Notes: a model not told the origin generated them from the sequence alone. Counted from the first letter of the stretch, positions 1 to 9,342 are shown. The stretch: DNA of 56,603 nucleotides from Bacteroidales bacterium (GCA_025454815.1 JALONR010000012.1:1-56603); one strand, 5' to 3'. Numbers and translations: made by a program.

Positions 1-18
1 AACCATATTCATCATGTT

Positions 19-654
19 TCATGAGAAAAAGGGGTTGCTCTTCATCTCTTCCCTGATGGTTGTGGCAGGACCATGACCCGGGTACACAACCGTATCCGGG
101 GGAAGCGTAAACAACTGTTCCCTGATCCTCTCCATCAGAAGTTCATGATCGCCGCCCGGAAGGTCAGATCTCCCTATGCTGCCTGCAAAGAGGGCATCGC
201 CGGTAAAAACCACGCCGTCACTTTCAGAATAAAGGGCTATACCCCCGGGGGAATGTCCGGGAACGCTTATTACCTTCAAGGACAAACCTGCTGCAGTTAC
301 CGTCTCCCCTTCAGAAAGATATCCCTCCTGCTCCGGCGGCGCCTCCATTGTCAGCCCGAACATGAGTGCATGCTTTGGCGCATTAAGGTAATTATGCCTG
401 TCGCCCTCATGAAACCACGGCCTTAATCCGTACCTCTCAAGCATGAACCTGTTGCCGAAGACATGATCGAGGTGACAGTGTGTATCAACCAGCATCACCG
501 GCCTCAGCCGCCGGGCTTCAAGCATCTCCTCAAGCCTCTTTTCCTCTCCGGCGCCATAGCAGCCACAATCAATAATGATACACTCTTCATCATTGCCCGT
601 TACTATATACGTGTTTACCTCGATGGGGGAAAAAACAGCCCTGATTATCTTCAT
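19..654 (-). CDS. MBL-fold metallo-hydrolase (glyoxalase II-like)
   Basis: A 211-residue protein of the metallo-beta-lactamase superfamily. The sequence shows the metal-binding signature THCHLDH (residues about 58-64), a later SVPGHSPG histidine, FTGDALFAG with the bridging aspartate, and a C-terminal YPGHGPAT histidine. This is the full ligand set of a binuclear zinc hydrolase. There is no signal peptide, so it is cytoplasmic. The length and the order of motifs match the short hydroxyacylglutathione-hydrolase-like proteins common in Bacteroidota, which lack the C-terminal glutathione-binding domain of true GloB. The substrate is therefore unknown. It lies about 60 nt downstream of pcm on the same strand and may be co-transcribed with it. 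Confidence 0.9.
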   Translation of the reverse strand: MKIIRAVFSPIEVNTYIVTGNDEECIIIDCGCYGAGEEKRLEEMLEARRLRPVMLVDTHCHLDHVFGNRFMLERYGLRPWFHEGDRHNYLNAPKHALMFGLTMEAPPEQEGYLSEGETVTAAGLSLKVISVPGHSPGGIALYSESDGVVFTGDALFAGSIGRSDLPGGDHELLMERIREQLFTLPPDTVVYPGHGPATTIREEMKSNPFFS

Positions 655-715
655 GATTTAAGTCTTTTTCGTTTCCATCGGCCATTGCCGGGAGCAAGGC
701 AGGGTAAAGTATCTC

Positions 716-1378
716 TCATAGTGTCTCGTTTCCGTTGGCAATCCCCGGGAGCATAGGCACAAAGACAAAATAACCGTGGGTTGTGATCTCGTAGTCGTCT
801 TCCCCCTTGCGCAAATATAGTGTCATGACCTGTGAATCACATTCTCCCTTCGGAACAACCAGCCTGCCGCCGATACGGAGCTGCTTCAGCAGTTTGTCCG
901 GCACTACATCAGTGGCGGCAGTGATAATAATGCCGTCATACGGGCCGTACTGTGGTTGTCCTTCGTATCCGTCACCCAGGAAAAAATGTATCCTGTAGCC
1001 CATGTTGCTCAGCATGATCTGCGACTTCCGGTAAAGCTCCCTCTGACGCTCAATGGTATAGACCTTTACCCCCATCTCGGCCAGCACGGCTGCCTGGTAA
1101 CCAGAGCCGGTACCTATTTCAAGCACCTTGTCCCTCTTCCCTGCCTTGAGCAGCATTGTCTGTACCGCCACGGTATAGGGTTGAGAAATGGTCTGCCCTG
1201 CAGCTATCGGGAATGCCTTGTCCTGGTAGGCATGTCTGAGGAAGGCATCATCCATGAAGAGGTGACGCGGTACCCTGCCCATCGCCTCCAGTACCTTCTC
1301 ATCAGTGATCCCCTTGCTGCGGAGCTCCCCGATAAGCCTCTTTCTCAACCCCTTCGCCTCGAAGGATTCTTCAATCAT
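716..1378 (-). CDS. pcm: Protein-L-isoaspartate O-methyltransferase
   Basis: Repairs isoaspartyl residues in aged proteins by SAM-dependent methylation in the cytoplasm. Family motifs are clear: RVPRHLFM near the N-terminus, the AGQTISQPYTVA substrate loop, the SAM motif VLEIGTGSGYQAAVLAEMG and the GGRLVVPKG strand near the C-terminus. The ATG at 1378 is preferred because it starts the protein at the conserved MIEESFEAKGLRKRLIGEL segment and gives about 220 residues, close to the family norm. An in-frame ATG at 1420 would add 14 atypical residues and would overlap the divergent promoter of the sugar transferase gene. Only about 60 nt separate the two divergent start codons. Confidence 0.93.
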   Translation of the reverse strand: MIEESFEAKGLRKRLIGELRSKGITDEKVLEAMGRVPRHLFMDDAFLRHAYQDKAFPIAAGQTISQPYTVAVQTMLLKAGKRDKVLEIGTGSGYQAAVLAEMGVKVYTIERQRELYRKSQIMLSNMGYRIHFFLGDGYEGQPQYGPYDGIIITAATDVVPDKLLKQLRIGGRLVVPKGECDSQVMTLYLRKGEDDYEITTHGYFVFVPMLPGIANGNETL

Positions 1379-1389
1379 TGCTGCATGAA

Positions 1390-1417
1390 TTTGGTCTAAA
1401 AATAACAGATATCTTTG
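1390..1417 (+). promoter_or_regulatory. Bacteroidota-type promoter of the sugar transferase gene
   Basis: A perfect -7 box (TATCTTTG, matching TAnnTTTG) is at 1410-1417, and a TTTG at 1390-1393 could be the -33 element. The spacing of 16 nt is shorter than the usual 19-21. The predicted start of transcription near 1422 leaves a leader of about 15 nt before the ATG at 1438. Confidence 0.5.
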
Positions 1418-1437
1418 CATATCTCCCGCGATGAGTG

Positions 1438-2859
1438 ATGAAAAAATTTGCCCGGAAAATTACACTCTCCTACATTTTAGCCGACTTCGCCGGCTCGTCG
1501 GTTGCATGGGGCCTGTTTTACCTTTTCCGCAAATACTTCATTGAAACACAGTTATACGGAGAGTATTTTCAAATGGAACTTGGAAACAAGTTCTACCTCG
1601 GTATAATCCTGATACCTCTCTTTTTTCTTTTTGTCTTTACGATGGGAGGATTTTATTCTGATCCTCTCCGCCGTTCAAGACTTCTTGAATTCGGAAAATC
1701 ACTGGCGATAACACTGGGAGCCGTTACAGTTCTCTTTTTCGTACTGGTTCTCGACGATGCCGTGGGAGACTACTCTACCTACTACAGGTCATTCACCGTT
1801 CTGTTCCTGCTGACTTTCCTGCTGACATATATCCCCAGGCTCATAATCACCTCCCGTGTCTCCGGAAAGATTCACAGGCGTGAAGCAGGATTCCGGACGC
1901 TTATCATCGGAAACCGTGAAAAGGCAGCGAGACTGGTGAACGAGATCATGAATGAAAAGATACCTGCAGGCAATCTCATTTTCGGCTACATAAGTACCGG
2001 CATTAAGGAAGAAGGTTTTCTGAATGATGATGTAAACCGGCTTGGCACAGTCAACGACCTGGTGAGTATCATTGAGAAAAATGAGATTGACGAGGTGATA
2101 CTTGCCCTGGAGGAAGATGAATACGGGCTGACAGAGGGCATCATTGACACCATCTGCTTCCGTGATGTGCTGCTTAAGGCAGTGCCGTCAATGCGGGGAG
2201 TGATATCCGGTCATGTTGAGGCGGGTCCTATTTATGCCACCCCCCTTCTCAGGGTATCATACCCTGTGATGCCGCACTGGCAGTATATGATTAAAATGTT
2301 GCTTGACTACTTCCTGGCTACTGCCACGCTGATCATTATGTCTCCCCTGATGGCGGTACTGGCCATTCTTATCAGGCTCGAAGGGAAAGGACCAGTGGTA
2401 TACAGGCAGGAACGCATTGGGCGGTACGGAAGGCCATTCATGATTTACAAGTTCAGATCCATGGAGCATGACGCTGAATCTGATGGCCCCAGGTTGGCGG
2501 TGAAGGGAGATGCGCGGATAACCACGCTTGGAAGGTTCATGAGGAAGCATCGTTTCGACGAGATCCCCAACTTTGTCAACGTGCTCCGGGGTGAAATGTC
2601 ACTGGTGGGGCCAAGACCGGAACGCCGGCATTACATAGAACAGATAAGGGAGAAGGCCCCATGGTTCAACAGGGTGCTGGCAGTGAAACCCGGCATAACT
2701 TGCTGGGGACAGGTCAAGCTCGGCTATGCCTCAGATCTTGACACGATGCTCGAAAGGCTGTCATATGACATCCTGTACCTCGAGAATGTTTCCCTGTTTC
2801 TTGACCTGAAGATAATCTTCTATACCCTGGGGACAATAATAAAAGGCAAGGGACTATAA
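1438..2859 (+). CDS. Exopolysaccharide polyprenyl glycosylphosphotransferase
   Basis: Inner-membrane phosphoglycosyltransferase that loads the first sugar phosphate onto undecaprenyl phosphate for surface polysaccharide synthesis. The N-terminal third has four hydrophobic segments. A Rossmann-like CoA_binding_3 region follows (about 150-250, FRTLIIGNREKAARLV). The C-terminal bacterial sugar transferase domain (about 280-473) has a membrane re-entrant helix, YRQERIGRYGRPFMIYKFRSM, the catalytic KHRFDEIPNFVNVLRGEMSLVGPRP block and KPGITCWGQV. Length (473) is normal for the WbaP/WcaJ class. The ATG at 1438 is used rather than an overlapping GTG at 1435. The stop codon ends 1 nt before the stop of the convergent MORN gene. 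No other polysaccharide genes are adjacent. Confidence 0.93.
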   Translation: MKKFARKITLSYILADFAGSSVAWGLFYLFRKYFIETQLYGEYFQMELGNKFYLGIILIPLFFLFVFTMGGFYSDPLRRSRLLEFGKSLAITLGAVTVLFFVLVLDDAVGDYSTYYRSFTVLFLLTFLLTYIPRLIITSRVSGKIHRREAGFRTLIIGNREKAARLVNEIMNEKIPAGNLIFGYISTGIKEEGFLNDDVNRLGTVNDLVSIIEKNEIDEVILALEEDEYGLTEGIIDTICFRDVLLKAVPSMRGVISGHVEAGPIYATPLLRVSYPVMPHWQYMIKMLLDYFLATATLIIMSPLMAVLAILIRLEGKGPVVYRQERIGRYGRPFMIYKFRSMEHDAESDGPRLAVKGDARITTLGRFMRKHRFDEIPNFVNVLRGEMSLVGPRPERRHYIEQIREKAPWFNRVLAVKPGITCWGQVKLGYASDLDTMLERLSYDILYLENVSLFLDLKIIFYTLGTIIKGKGL

Positions 2860-2860
2860 A

Positions 2861-3544
2861 TCAATAATATATTGTCACCACCCAGTCCCCGGGCTGATTA
2901 ATGACAAACCTCAACTCATAATTATTTATTACGGTATTCAGGAGATTTGGAGCACGAAACTGCACTTTACCTTCAAAAGGGAAGGAGGTATTAAGGAAAC
3001 CGGTAAAGGCAGTTGTAATGCTTTCGCTGCCTGAGCTGCCCTGCATTACCAGCCCTTCAATATTGTAGGATGTTCCTCCTGACCTTGAGAACTTAAATGA
3101 AACGTATTTATCATCAGAACCCTGTTTAAAGAAGGAGGTCCTTGTAACTCCAAGCCTGTAGGAAACTAAATACGGGGCAACCTGTTCGGTTCCGATAAAC
3201 TGATCTTCCTTCCATAATCCAGTCTGCACTGAATCCCTCTCATTGTACCTTAACCTGAATGTTCCCTGGCCGTCTCTCATCCCCTTTTTCCACTGGCCTG
3301 TATAAACAGCCCCGGATGCCCATACGTATGTACCCTCCCCGTCCGGTAATCCTTTTCTGAAGCTGCCTTTGTAACTGTCAGTACCAACAGCTTCACCCTT
3401 GCCTTCAGCAAGTCCTTTACGACATTCGCCGATGTAGCTTCCTGCAATTCCCGGCATCAGGACCCTGCATTCTGTCTGCCCGCAAAGGGGAATAACCGTA
3501 AACACGAATACTGCTGCCATGGCAGACCGGACTATTTTTTTCAT
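2861..3544 (-). CDS. Exported MORN-repeat protein
   Basis: A 227-residue protein with an N-terminal signal peptide (MKKIVRSAMAAVFVF...LCGQ). Residues about 45-115 carry three to four MORN-type repeats (YIGECRKGLAEGKGEA, YKGSFRKGLPDGEGTY, YTGQWKKGMRDGQGTF), followed by a unique C-terminal half rich in beta-type sequence. MORN repeats form an elongated beta-hairpin stack, and function cannot be assigned from them. The ATG at 3544 is preferred over one at 3589 because it starts directly at the signal peptide. The gene lies downstream of the susD terminator at 3608-3638 and is convergent with the sugar transferase, their stop codons being 1 nt apart. Confidence 0.75.
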   Translation of the reverse strand: MKKIVRSAMAAVFVFTVIPLCGQTECRVLMPGIAGSYIGECRKGLAEGKGEAVGTDSYKGSFRKGLPDGEGTYVWASGAVYTGQWKKGMRDGQGTFRLRYNERDSVQTGLWKEDQFIGTEQVAPYLVSYRLGVTRTSFFKQGSDDKYVSFKFSRSGGTSYNIEGLVMQGSSGSESITTAFTGFLNTSFPFEGKVQFRAPNLLNTVINNYELRFVINQPGDWVVTIYY

Positions 3545-3607
3545 GATCCTTTGATTATTGGTTGGTAAATATTCTGAATCAACTATCAAAGTTAATCAAA
3601 TGAATTA

Positions 3608-3638
3608 AAAAAGGGAGCCTTCAGCAGACTCCCTTTTT
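3608..3638 (-). terminator. Intrinsic terminator after the first susCD operon
   Basis: Perfect 10-bp inverted repeat AAAAAGGGAG / CTCCCTTTTT (3608-3617 and 3629-3638) with an 11-nt loop. The T-run is part of the stem on both strands. It is 20 nt beyond the susD stop codon. Confidence 0.8.
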
Positions 3639-3657
3639 CTATCGGTCAATTTAACTT

Positions 3658-5142
3658 TTAATTAATTCCTGTGCGTGTATCCCACCACATCTTTTCACCC
3701 CAGAACCTGTCTGATATGTTGGTGTCAAACGACTTGACAACAGCCTCATTGAGGGTGTATTCTGATGTCGGATAGGGCCAGCGGAAGGGCGGGCGGTTGT
3801 GTCCGGAAAAGACTGAACCCGGAGCTGCATTGAGCCTGGGGATGTCAGTCCTGCGGGTTTCGGCCCATGCCTCATGACCCTGCTTGAAGAGTGACACCCA
3901 TTTCTGGTATGCTATCTTCTGGACATTGTTGTAACCCCATGAGCCTGTTCCGCCCCATGCTACGTTGCCGTCAGCAAGGTAGGTGGTGATATTGCCAGCA
4001 GAAACACCGTGTTCAGTGCATGAAGCTGTGATACCTGCTTCATAGGCTGCCTGTGCCTGTGTCGCGTTATTCAGAAGGTCAGCGCGAGCATAAGCTTCAG
4101 CCTTGATGAACTCAACTTCGGCGTAACGCATGTAGTAGGTAATGCCGTTTGGCATGTCACGATACCTTTCGCCAATCCTGCTGATTGAACCGAGCTCAAA
4201 GCCTTCTTCACCCTCGGTGATACCTGCGTTGAGGCCCCTGTAGACACCATCGTTTGCAGCCGGATGTGCAAATTCGCTGAGCCTCGGATCACTTGTGGCA
4301 AGCAGTGCATCAATGAAAGTTTTGCAAACACCATGGTCATCCCTCGGAGAGATCTTGTCTGAATAATAGGGCTCATAGTAAGGGTTGACACCAACCCAGT
4401 CAAAGCCGATAAGATCAGCATTTGATGCAAGGACCGGGTATGTGGTGGCATCGCCGAGGATCTCGTTGAATACAGTGCGGGCTGCAGCAGCATCAACATT
4501 TGACATACGGATGGCAATCCTGAGGCGGAGTGAGTTTGCATACTTCCTCCACAGCATGACGCTGCCGCTGTTGAGTACATCACCGCTTATTGAGCCGCCT
4601 TCCATCAGTTTGGCATTGGCTGCCTTAAGATCGGCAAGTATACCTGTGTATACCTCATCCTGGGTATCATAGTTCGGCTGAAGGACCCCTTCCTCACCCT
4701 TGGCTGCTTCTGAATAGGGAATAGCCTTCCAGGTGTCAGTCATGATGTGGAAGATCTGGGCCTTGAGAACCATTGCAACACCTTCCATGGCGGGATTTTC
4801 GCTCTCCTGAGCCTTGGCAATGATCTTGTCAAGCTCAACAACGTAGGTCAGAAGGGTATTCCATCTTCCGATTGTACCGTCACGCTCGGCATACCTGTTC
4901 TCGTCAATGTACTGAATCTTGGCGATGTGGTTGGCATATGACGAGGTGTTGTTTCCGGTCCACCATACGTCAAACAGGGTGTTGGTCATTGCCCTTTCAA
5001 CGTACGTAAGAATATTGGCAGCCGGCACATCAGTCGGACTGTTCGGGTCAACATTCATTTCTTCCCAGCCCTTGGTACAACTTCCAAGTATAAGGAGAGA
5101 GATGAAGATTACTCCAATTAATTTTATCTTTTTCATGTTCAA
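3658..5142 (-). CDS. SusD/RagB-family outer-membrane lipoprotein (SusD-like_2 type)
   Basis: Surface-exposed nutrient-binding lipoprotein that forms the lid of the SusC transporter. It has a lipoprotein signal (MNMKKIKLIGVIFISLLILGSC, lipid-modified Cys at about 22) and the typical early block NVDPNSPTDVPAANIL. Middle blocks such as DTWKAIPYSEAA and LWRKYANSLRLRIAIRMSNVD correspond to the TPR-like helices, and the C-terminal region contains YQKWVSLFKQGHEAWAETRRTDIP. These are signatures of the SusD-like_2 subfamily. It follows its susC by 17 nt and is closed by a strong terminator. No glycoside hydrolase lies in this operon, so the ligand is not indicated and might be a glycan or a peptide. 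Confidence 0.93.
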   Translation of the reverse strand: MNMKKIKLIGVIFISLLILGSCTKGWEEMNVDPNSPTDVPAANILTYVERAMTNTLFDVWWTGNNTSSYANHIAKIQYIDENRYAERDGTIGRWNTLLTYVVELDKIIAKAQESENPAMEGVAMVLKAQIFHIMTDTWKAIPYSEAAKGEEGVLQPNYDTQDEVYTGILADLKAANAKLMEGGSISGDVLNSGSVMLWRKYANSLRLRIAIRMSNVDAAAARTVFNEILGDATTYPVLASNADLIGFDWVGVNPYYEPYYSDKISPRDDHGVCKTFIDALLATSDPRLSEFAHPAANDGVYRGLNAGITEGEEGFELGSISRIGERYRDMPNGITYYMRYAEVEFIKAEAYARADLLNNATQAQAAYEAGITASCTEHGVSAGNITTYLADGNVAWGGTGSWGYNNVQKIAYQKWVSLFKQGHEAWAETRRTDIPRLNAAPGSVFSGHNRPPFRWPYPTSEYTLNEAVVKSFDTNISDRFWGEKMWWDTRTGIN

Positions 5143-5159
5143 ATCTTTTTGGGGTTTAA

Positions 5160-8100
5160 TTAAAAGTCAACTCTCAACTTGAAACCCATACTGCGAACCG
5201 GGGGCAGCTGATACTGCTCGAGGCCGAGAGCGTTTGTACCTGTTCCGTAACCTGTCTCAGGATCAATCCTGATGTCATTGCTCGGATGCAGGTAAAGGAC
5301 TGCAACGTTTCTGGCGTAAAGCCCTACGTTGAGATTGCTGATCATCATGTTCTTGAACCTGACATCATAGCCAAGGTTGATCTCACGAAGCTTGACATAC
5401 GTACCATCGATAACGGCAGGCTCCGTATAACCCCAGTAGTTGCCAAAATAGGCCTGCGGGTCAACAACAACGGTATTGGGCTGACCGGTATTGACATCAA
5501 TACCTTCCACAACCATACCATTCTCCCTGATACCGTTTGCAACGGTTGTCTCGGTAATACCTGCATAGTCCCCAAACCACTTGGTAACTGAGTAGATGTC
5601 ACCACCCCATTTTGCATCAATCGAGAAGTTACCTGTGAACTGCTTGTAGCGGAAGCTGTTGTTGATGCTGCCAATCCAGTCAGGAAGCGTATTACCGCAA
5701 ACCACAGGAGCATCTGTCGGTATCTCATAACCTCCGTCAAGGAGTTTGTTACCGTCTTCATCCCTCTGGTAGGCAATACCGTAGATCTGACCGAACGGTT
5801 CGCCCGGTCTGGCTTCAACAGTGGTGGGTGACCATGAGCTGTTAAGCACAAGACTTGTCACACCTTCAGCTAGTGCATTGACTACGGTATTCTGTTTTGA
5901 CCAGTTGATTGTTGCCATCCATGAGAAATCTTTCGTACGGATGATCTCACCATAGGCCTGTATTTCAACACCTTTTGATTCAATCTCACCGGCATTGATC
6001 TTCATTGATGTGAATCCTGAAGAACCTGAGATGTCAGCCGTGATGATCTGGTTGTTTGTCAGGTTGTTGAAGTAAGCCACGTCAAGTCCCAGCCTGTTGT
6101 CAAAGAACTTGACCTCAAGGCCGAACTCCAGTGAGGTTGTGAATTCAGGCCTGAGTCCTATGGGAGGAAGCTGGTTTGGATATGCGAACTGTGTGTTACC
6201 GTCATATGAAGGTGTTACTGCACTGTAGGCTGCTGTAAGACCGTAGGGGTCGGTATCGCTACCCACTTTTGCCCAGCTGCCACGCAGTTTACCAAATGAG
6301 AATGGTGAGTCTGTCAGACCAAATGTCTCGGTAAAGATCCAGCCGAGTGATACTGACGGATAGGGATAGCTCCACTCCTCCTTCGGTAGTGACGAGCTCC
6401 AGTCGTTCCTTATAGTGAAGTCAAGGTACAACTGGTTGGCATAACCGAGGTTCAATGCTCCGAATATGCTGTTCTGCTCATATTCTGACCTGTACATATC
6501 AGTACCGGGGCTTCCGTTGACGTTAGAAATATCAAAGAAGTTCGGAACAGTAAGCTCGGCAGCATCGAGATACATATAATTATAAAGGACATTCCTGTAA
6601 GATGCACCAACGTTACCGGATACCTGGAATACAGCGCCAAAGTCTTTCTGGAAGTTCAGGAAGATGTCAGCGTTGGTCTCGCGGTTGTCGCGTTCGCTCT
6701 GTCCGAATGCTCCTCCGGTTCCGAACGGTGCGTTGTTTGAACCCTCAAATGTCACTGATTTACGGAATTCGTTGTAGTAGTCCATACCGTAGCGAGCCAC
6801 TACATTAAGCCAGTTGGTAAGCTGATAGGTGGCAACTGCATTACCGAAGATTCTCTCCCTGTTACGGCTTGTTGTGTTGTTGTAGACCGTCCAGTAGGGG
6901 TTGTTGTGGTAGTTGCTGTTCCAGTTGTATGGCATTCCGTTGTCAAAGAAGGTGTCCCAGTTCTCCTTCAGAAGGTTCATGTCAACCTGGCGACCGAACC
7001 AACCTCCGATTGACTGCATGATGTTCTGAACATCATAACCCTGTCCGGGAAGGTTGTCATTGTTCGTATTTGCATAGTTGAGAGCAAGATCAACCTTAAG
7101 CTTCGGGCTGAGGTTCATGACAGTGCTGAGATTGATCTGGTTTCTCTTCTGGTCAGTGTTTGGAATTGTACCTTTTTCAAGTACGTTGGTGTAGGTCATA
7201 CGGGCGGTCATGTTTTCAGTACCGCCTTCCATTGAAACACTGGATGTTGATGTTATACCTGTCTCGAAGAAGTCCTTCACGTTGTCAGGGTGTGAAACCC
7301 ATGGAGCAGCATTCGCCAGGTTCTGGTCAAATGACAGTGCAGGGTCAGCCGGCGCAAAGAACTGGTTCAGTTTCAGACCTGCATCAAGCCTCGGACCCCA
7401 TGATTCGTCAACACCGTCGGAACGACCGCCGCCCATACCGTCAACATAACGGAATGAGTACCTGTGAGCATAATCCTGGTAAGAGAGACCATAATATACC
7501 GATCCTACAGTTTCAGAGCGGATTTTCCAGCGATATTCGCTTCCGTTCATCCCCTGGCCATATTCGTTCTGGTATGTGGGCAGCCATGCAATGTTGTCAA
7601 ATGATGTGCTGTTTGAAAGGCTTACCTTGATCTTACCAGCCTTGCCCCTCTTGGTTGTGACAAGGACAACGCCGTTACGGGCGCGGCTGCCGTAAAGTGC
7701 GGCAGCGTTTGCACCCTTAAGAATCGAAATCGACTCAATGATCTCAGGGTCTATATCAGATGCGTTGTTACCGAAGTCAACACCTGACCACTGTGAAGCA
7801 CCGCTTGATGCGTTCGAAATGGGAGTACCGTCAACGACCCACAGAGGCTGGTTGTCACCGAATGACTTGATACCCCTGATAAGTATCTGTGCTGAAGAAC
7901 CAACAGCACCCGATGCCCTGGTAATCTGCACACCTGCAGCTTTTCCCTGGAGAGCATTGACGATGTTTGTCTCCTCAGTGTTGGCAAGTTCAGACCCCGA
8001 GACTTCCTGCACAGCATAACCGAGAGCTTTCTTCTCCCTGGTGATACCCAGTGCAGTCACAACTACCTCATCAAGGCCGAGCATGTCTGTCTGCATGGCT

Positions 8101-8381
8101 ACATCGATGGTTGTCCTTCCGCTGATGTTCTCGGTAACTGTCTTCATCCCCACAAAGGTGAAGGTCAGCTGCGATGCACTGGCAGGAGCGCTGATTGAAT
8201 AACGACCGTTGGCATCAGTCAGAGTGCCGAGGGTGGTCCCCTTGACTGTCACGGCAACACTGGGGATGGGAAGACCATCCTCCGCCGACGTAACAGTACC
8301 ATTAATCATCACCGTCTGCGCCATAAGGGCTGTAGTGCCCACAAACACAAACAGTGATAGCAACAGTTTTAATCTGTTCAT
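5160..8381 (-). CDS. SusC/RagA-family TonB-linked outer-membrane transporter
   Basis: A 1073-residue outer-membrane importer driven by TonB/ExbBD. In order it has a signal peptide (MNRLKLLLSLFVFVGTTALMAQ), a carboxypeptidase-D-like regulatory domain (about 23-105, INGTVTSAEDGLPIPSVAV), a TonB-box-like segment DEVVVTALG, the plug domain (about 115-245, ending ARNGVVLVTTKRG) and a 22-strand barrel ending in an aromatic-rich strand (MGFKLRVDF). Length and order are typical of the family. It is first in a two-gene operon with the SusD homologue 17 nt downstream. The mRNA leader contains AACCTAAAC and AAACTTAAAC elements. The transported compound is unknown. Confidence 0.95.
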   Translation of the reverse strand: MNRLKLLLSLFVFVGTTALMAQTVMINGTVTSAEDGLPIPSVAVTVKGTTLGTLTDANGRYSISAPASASQLTFTFVGMKTVTENISGRTTIDVAMQTDMLGLDEVVVTALGITREKKALGYAVQEVSGSELANTEETNIVNALQGKAAGVQITRASGAVGSSAQILIRGIKSFGDNQPLWVVDGTPISNASSGASQWSGVDFGNNASDIDPEIIESISILKGANAAALYGSRARNGVVLVTTKRGKAGKIKVSLSNSTSFDNIAWLPTYQNEYGQGMNGSEYRWKIRSETVGSVYYGLSYQDYAHRYSFRYVDGMGGGRSDGVDESWGPRLDAGLKLNQFFAPADPALSFDQNLANAAPWVSHPDNVKDFFETGITSTSSVSMEGGTENMTARMTYTNVLEKGTIPNTDQKRNQINLSTVMNLSPKLKVDLALNYANTNNDNLPGQGYDVQNIMQSIGGWFGRQVDMNLLKENWDTFFDNGMPYNWNSNYHNNPYWTVYNNTTSRNRERIFGNAVATYQLTNWLNVVARYGMDYYNEFRKSVTFEGSNNAPFGTGGAFGQSERDNRETNADIFLNFQKDFGAVFQVSGNVGASYRNVLYNYMYLDAAELTVPNFFDISNVNGSPGTDMYRSEYEQNSIFGALNLGYANQLYLDFTIRNDWSSSLPKEEWSYPYPSVSLGWIFTETFGLTDSPFSFGKLRGSWAKVGSDTDPYGLTAAYSAVTPSYDGNTQFAYPNQLPPIGLRPEFTTSLEFGLEVKFFDNRLGLDVAYFNNLTNNQIITADISGSSGFTSMKINAGEIESKGVEIQAYGEIIRTKDFSWMATINWSKQNTVVNALAEGVTSLVLNSSWSPTTVEARPGEPFGQIYGIAYQRDEDGNKLLDGGYEIPTDAPVVCGNTLPDWIGSINNSFRYKQFTGNFSIDAKWGGDIYSVTKWFGDYAGITETTVANGIRENGMVVEGIDVNTGQPNTVVVDPQAYFGNYWGYTEPAVIDGTYVKLREINLGYDVRFKNMMISNLNVGLYARNVAVLYLHPSNDIRIDPETGYGTGTNALGLEQYQLPPVRSMGFKLRVDF

Positions 8382-8407
8382 AGATCAGAGTTTAAGTTTA
8401 ACAATAG

Positions 8408-8485
8408 GTTTAGGTTACTTATCCGTATCATGCCATGAATATATTCAGAACGACAATCCATGGCTAAATCCGGATTTTAAAGATA
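8408..8485 (-). promoter_or_regulatory. Promoter and leader of the first susC
   Basis: On the minus strand a -7-like box TATCTTTA (8485-8478, 7 of 8 matches to TAnnTTTG) is followed by a leader of roughly 90 nt. The leader carries AACCTAAAC (8416-8408), which is complementary to a tract in the candidate small RNA at 20.6 kb. On the other side of this 300-bp gap, a plus-strand TACCTTTA (8650-8657) could serve elbB. Confidence 0.35.
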
Positions 8486-8682
8486 TATATTATTTTCTCC
8501 CGGAAATAATTTTTACGTTGTTTTTTTTGCCGAAGATGCCGAAATAAATAGCAACACGGTCGCAATACATTGATATTAAACTACTTATAAATATCGACTT
8601 TGACCTCTCCGCAGGTGTGTCTCTGGCAATGAATCTGCCGGGTTTTTATTACCTTTATTCCATAACCCTAATTGAACCAAAT

Positions 8683-9342
8683 ATGAAAGCTGCAGTTTTA
8701 CTATCCGGATGCGGCGTATTTGACGGTGCCGAAATACATGAGGCAGTTATGACACTGTACGCCATCGACAAAAACGGCGGCACCTGTGAGATATTCGCCC
8801 CGAACGTCGCACAGCACCACGTCATAAACCACCTCACCGGTGAGGAGATGAAGGAGTCACGCAACGTGCTGACAGAAGCAGCCCGGATAGCCAGGGGAAA
8901 AATAAGGGCACTGACCGAATACAGGGCTGAAAACTATGACGCACTGATCCTCCCCGGTGGATTCGGAGTGGCCAAGAACCTGTGCACATATGCGTTCGAC
9001 GGTCCTGATTGCCATGTAGACAGGGTGGTTGAAGAGGCCATCCGCTCCACCCACAGGGCAGGGAAACCCATAGGTGCTCTCTGCATCTCCCCGGTGCTTG
9101 TCACCAGGATACTCGGTGATGTGACCGTAACCATAGGGAATGACCGCAAGACGGCTTCGGATATTGGCACCCTGGGCGGAAAACACGAAAACCGGCATCA
9201 CGGCGAGGTAACCATAGACAGGAAAAACCTCATAGTGACAGCACCATGCTACATGCTCAATTCGACTATTACTGAGATTGCCCGTGATGCTGAAGCGGTG
9301 GTTAAGGCAATAATGGATCTGACCGGCCAAAAGCAGTCATAG
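8683..9342 (+). CDS. elbB: Isoprenoid biosynthesis glyoxalase ElbB (DJ-1/PfpI superfamily)
   Basis: A 219-residue cytoplasmic protein of the class I glutamine-amidotransferase-like fold. It shows the family start MKAAVLLSGCGVFDGAEIHEAV, the conserved ILPGGFGVAKNLCTYAFDG block and the nucleophile-elbow region PIGALCISPVL with the reactive cysteine (about 137). E. coli ElbB has 217 residues and glyoxalase activity, and it is linked genetically to isoprenoid synthesis. The ATG at 8683 is chosen because it starts exactly at the family N-terminus. A GTG-initiated extension from 8617 would add 22 unrelated residues. Its last 6 nt overlap the convergent DUF4294 gene. Confidence 0.93.
   Translation: MKAAVLLSGCGVFDGAEIHEAVMTLYAIDKNGGTCEIFAPNVAQHHVINHLTGEEMKESRNVLTEAARIARGKIRALTEYRAENYDALILPGGFGVAKNLCTYAFDGPDCHVDRVVEEAIRSTHRAGKPIGALCISPVLVTRILGDVTVTIGNDRKTASDIGTLGGKHENRHHGEVTIDRKNLIVTAPCYMLNSTITEIARDAEAVVKAIMDLTGQKQS

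Noticed and set aside
4071..4583. Long frame inside susD (170 codons)
   Set aside because: It is in another frame of a well-supported susD gene and has no domain or start signal.
8857..9330. Antisense frame over elbB (157 codons)
   Set aside because: elbB is a clear family member on the other strand, and the antisense frame resembles no protein.
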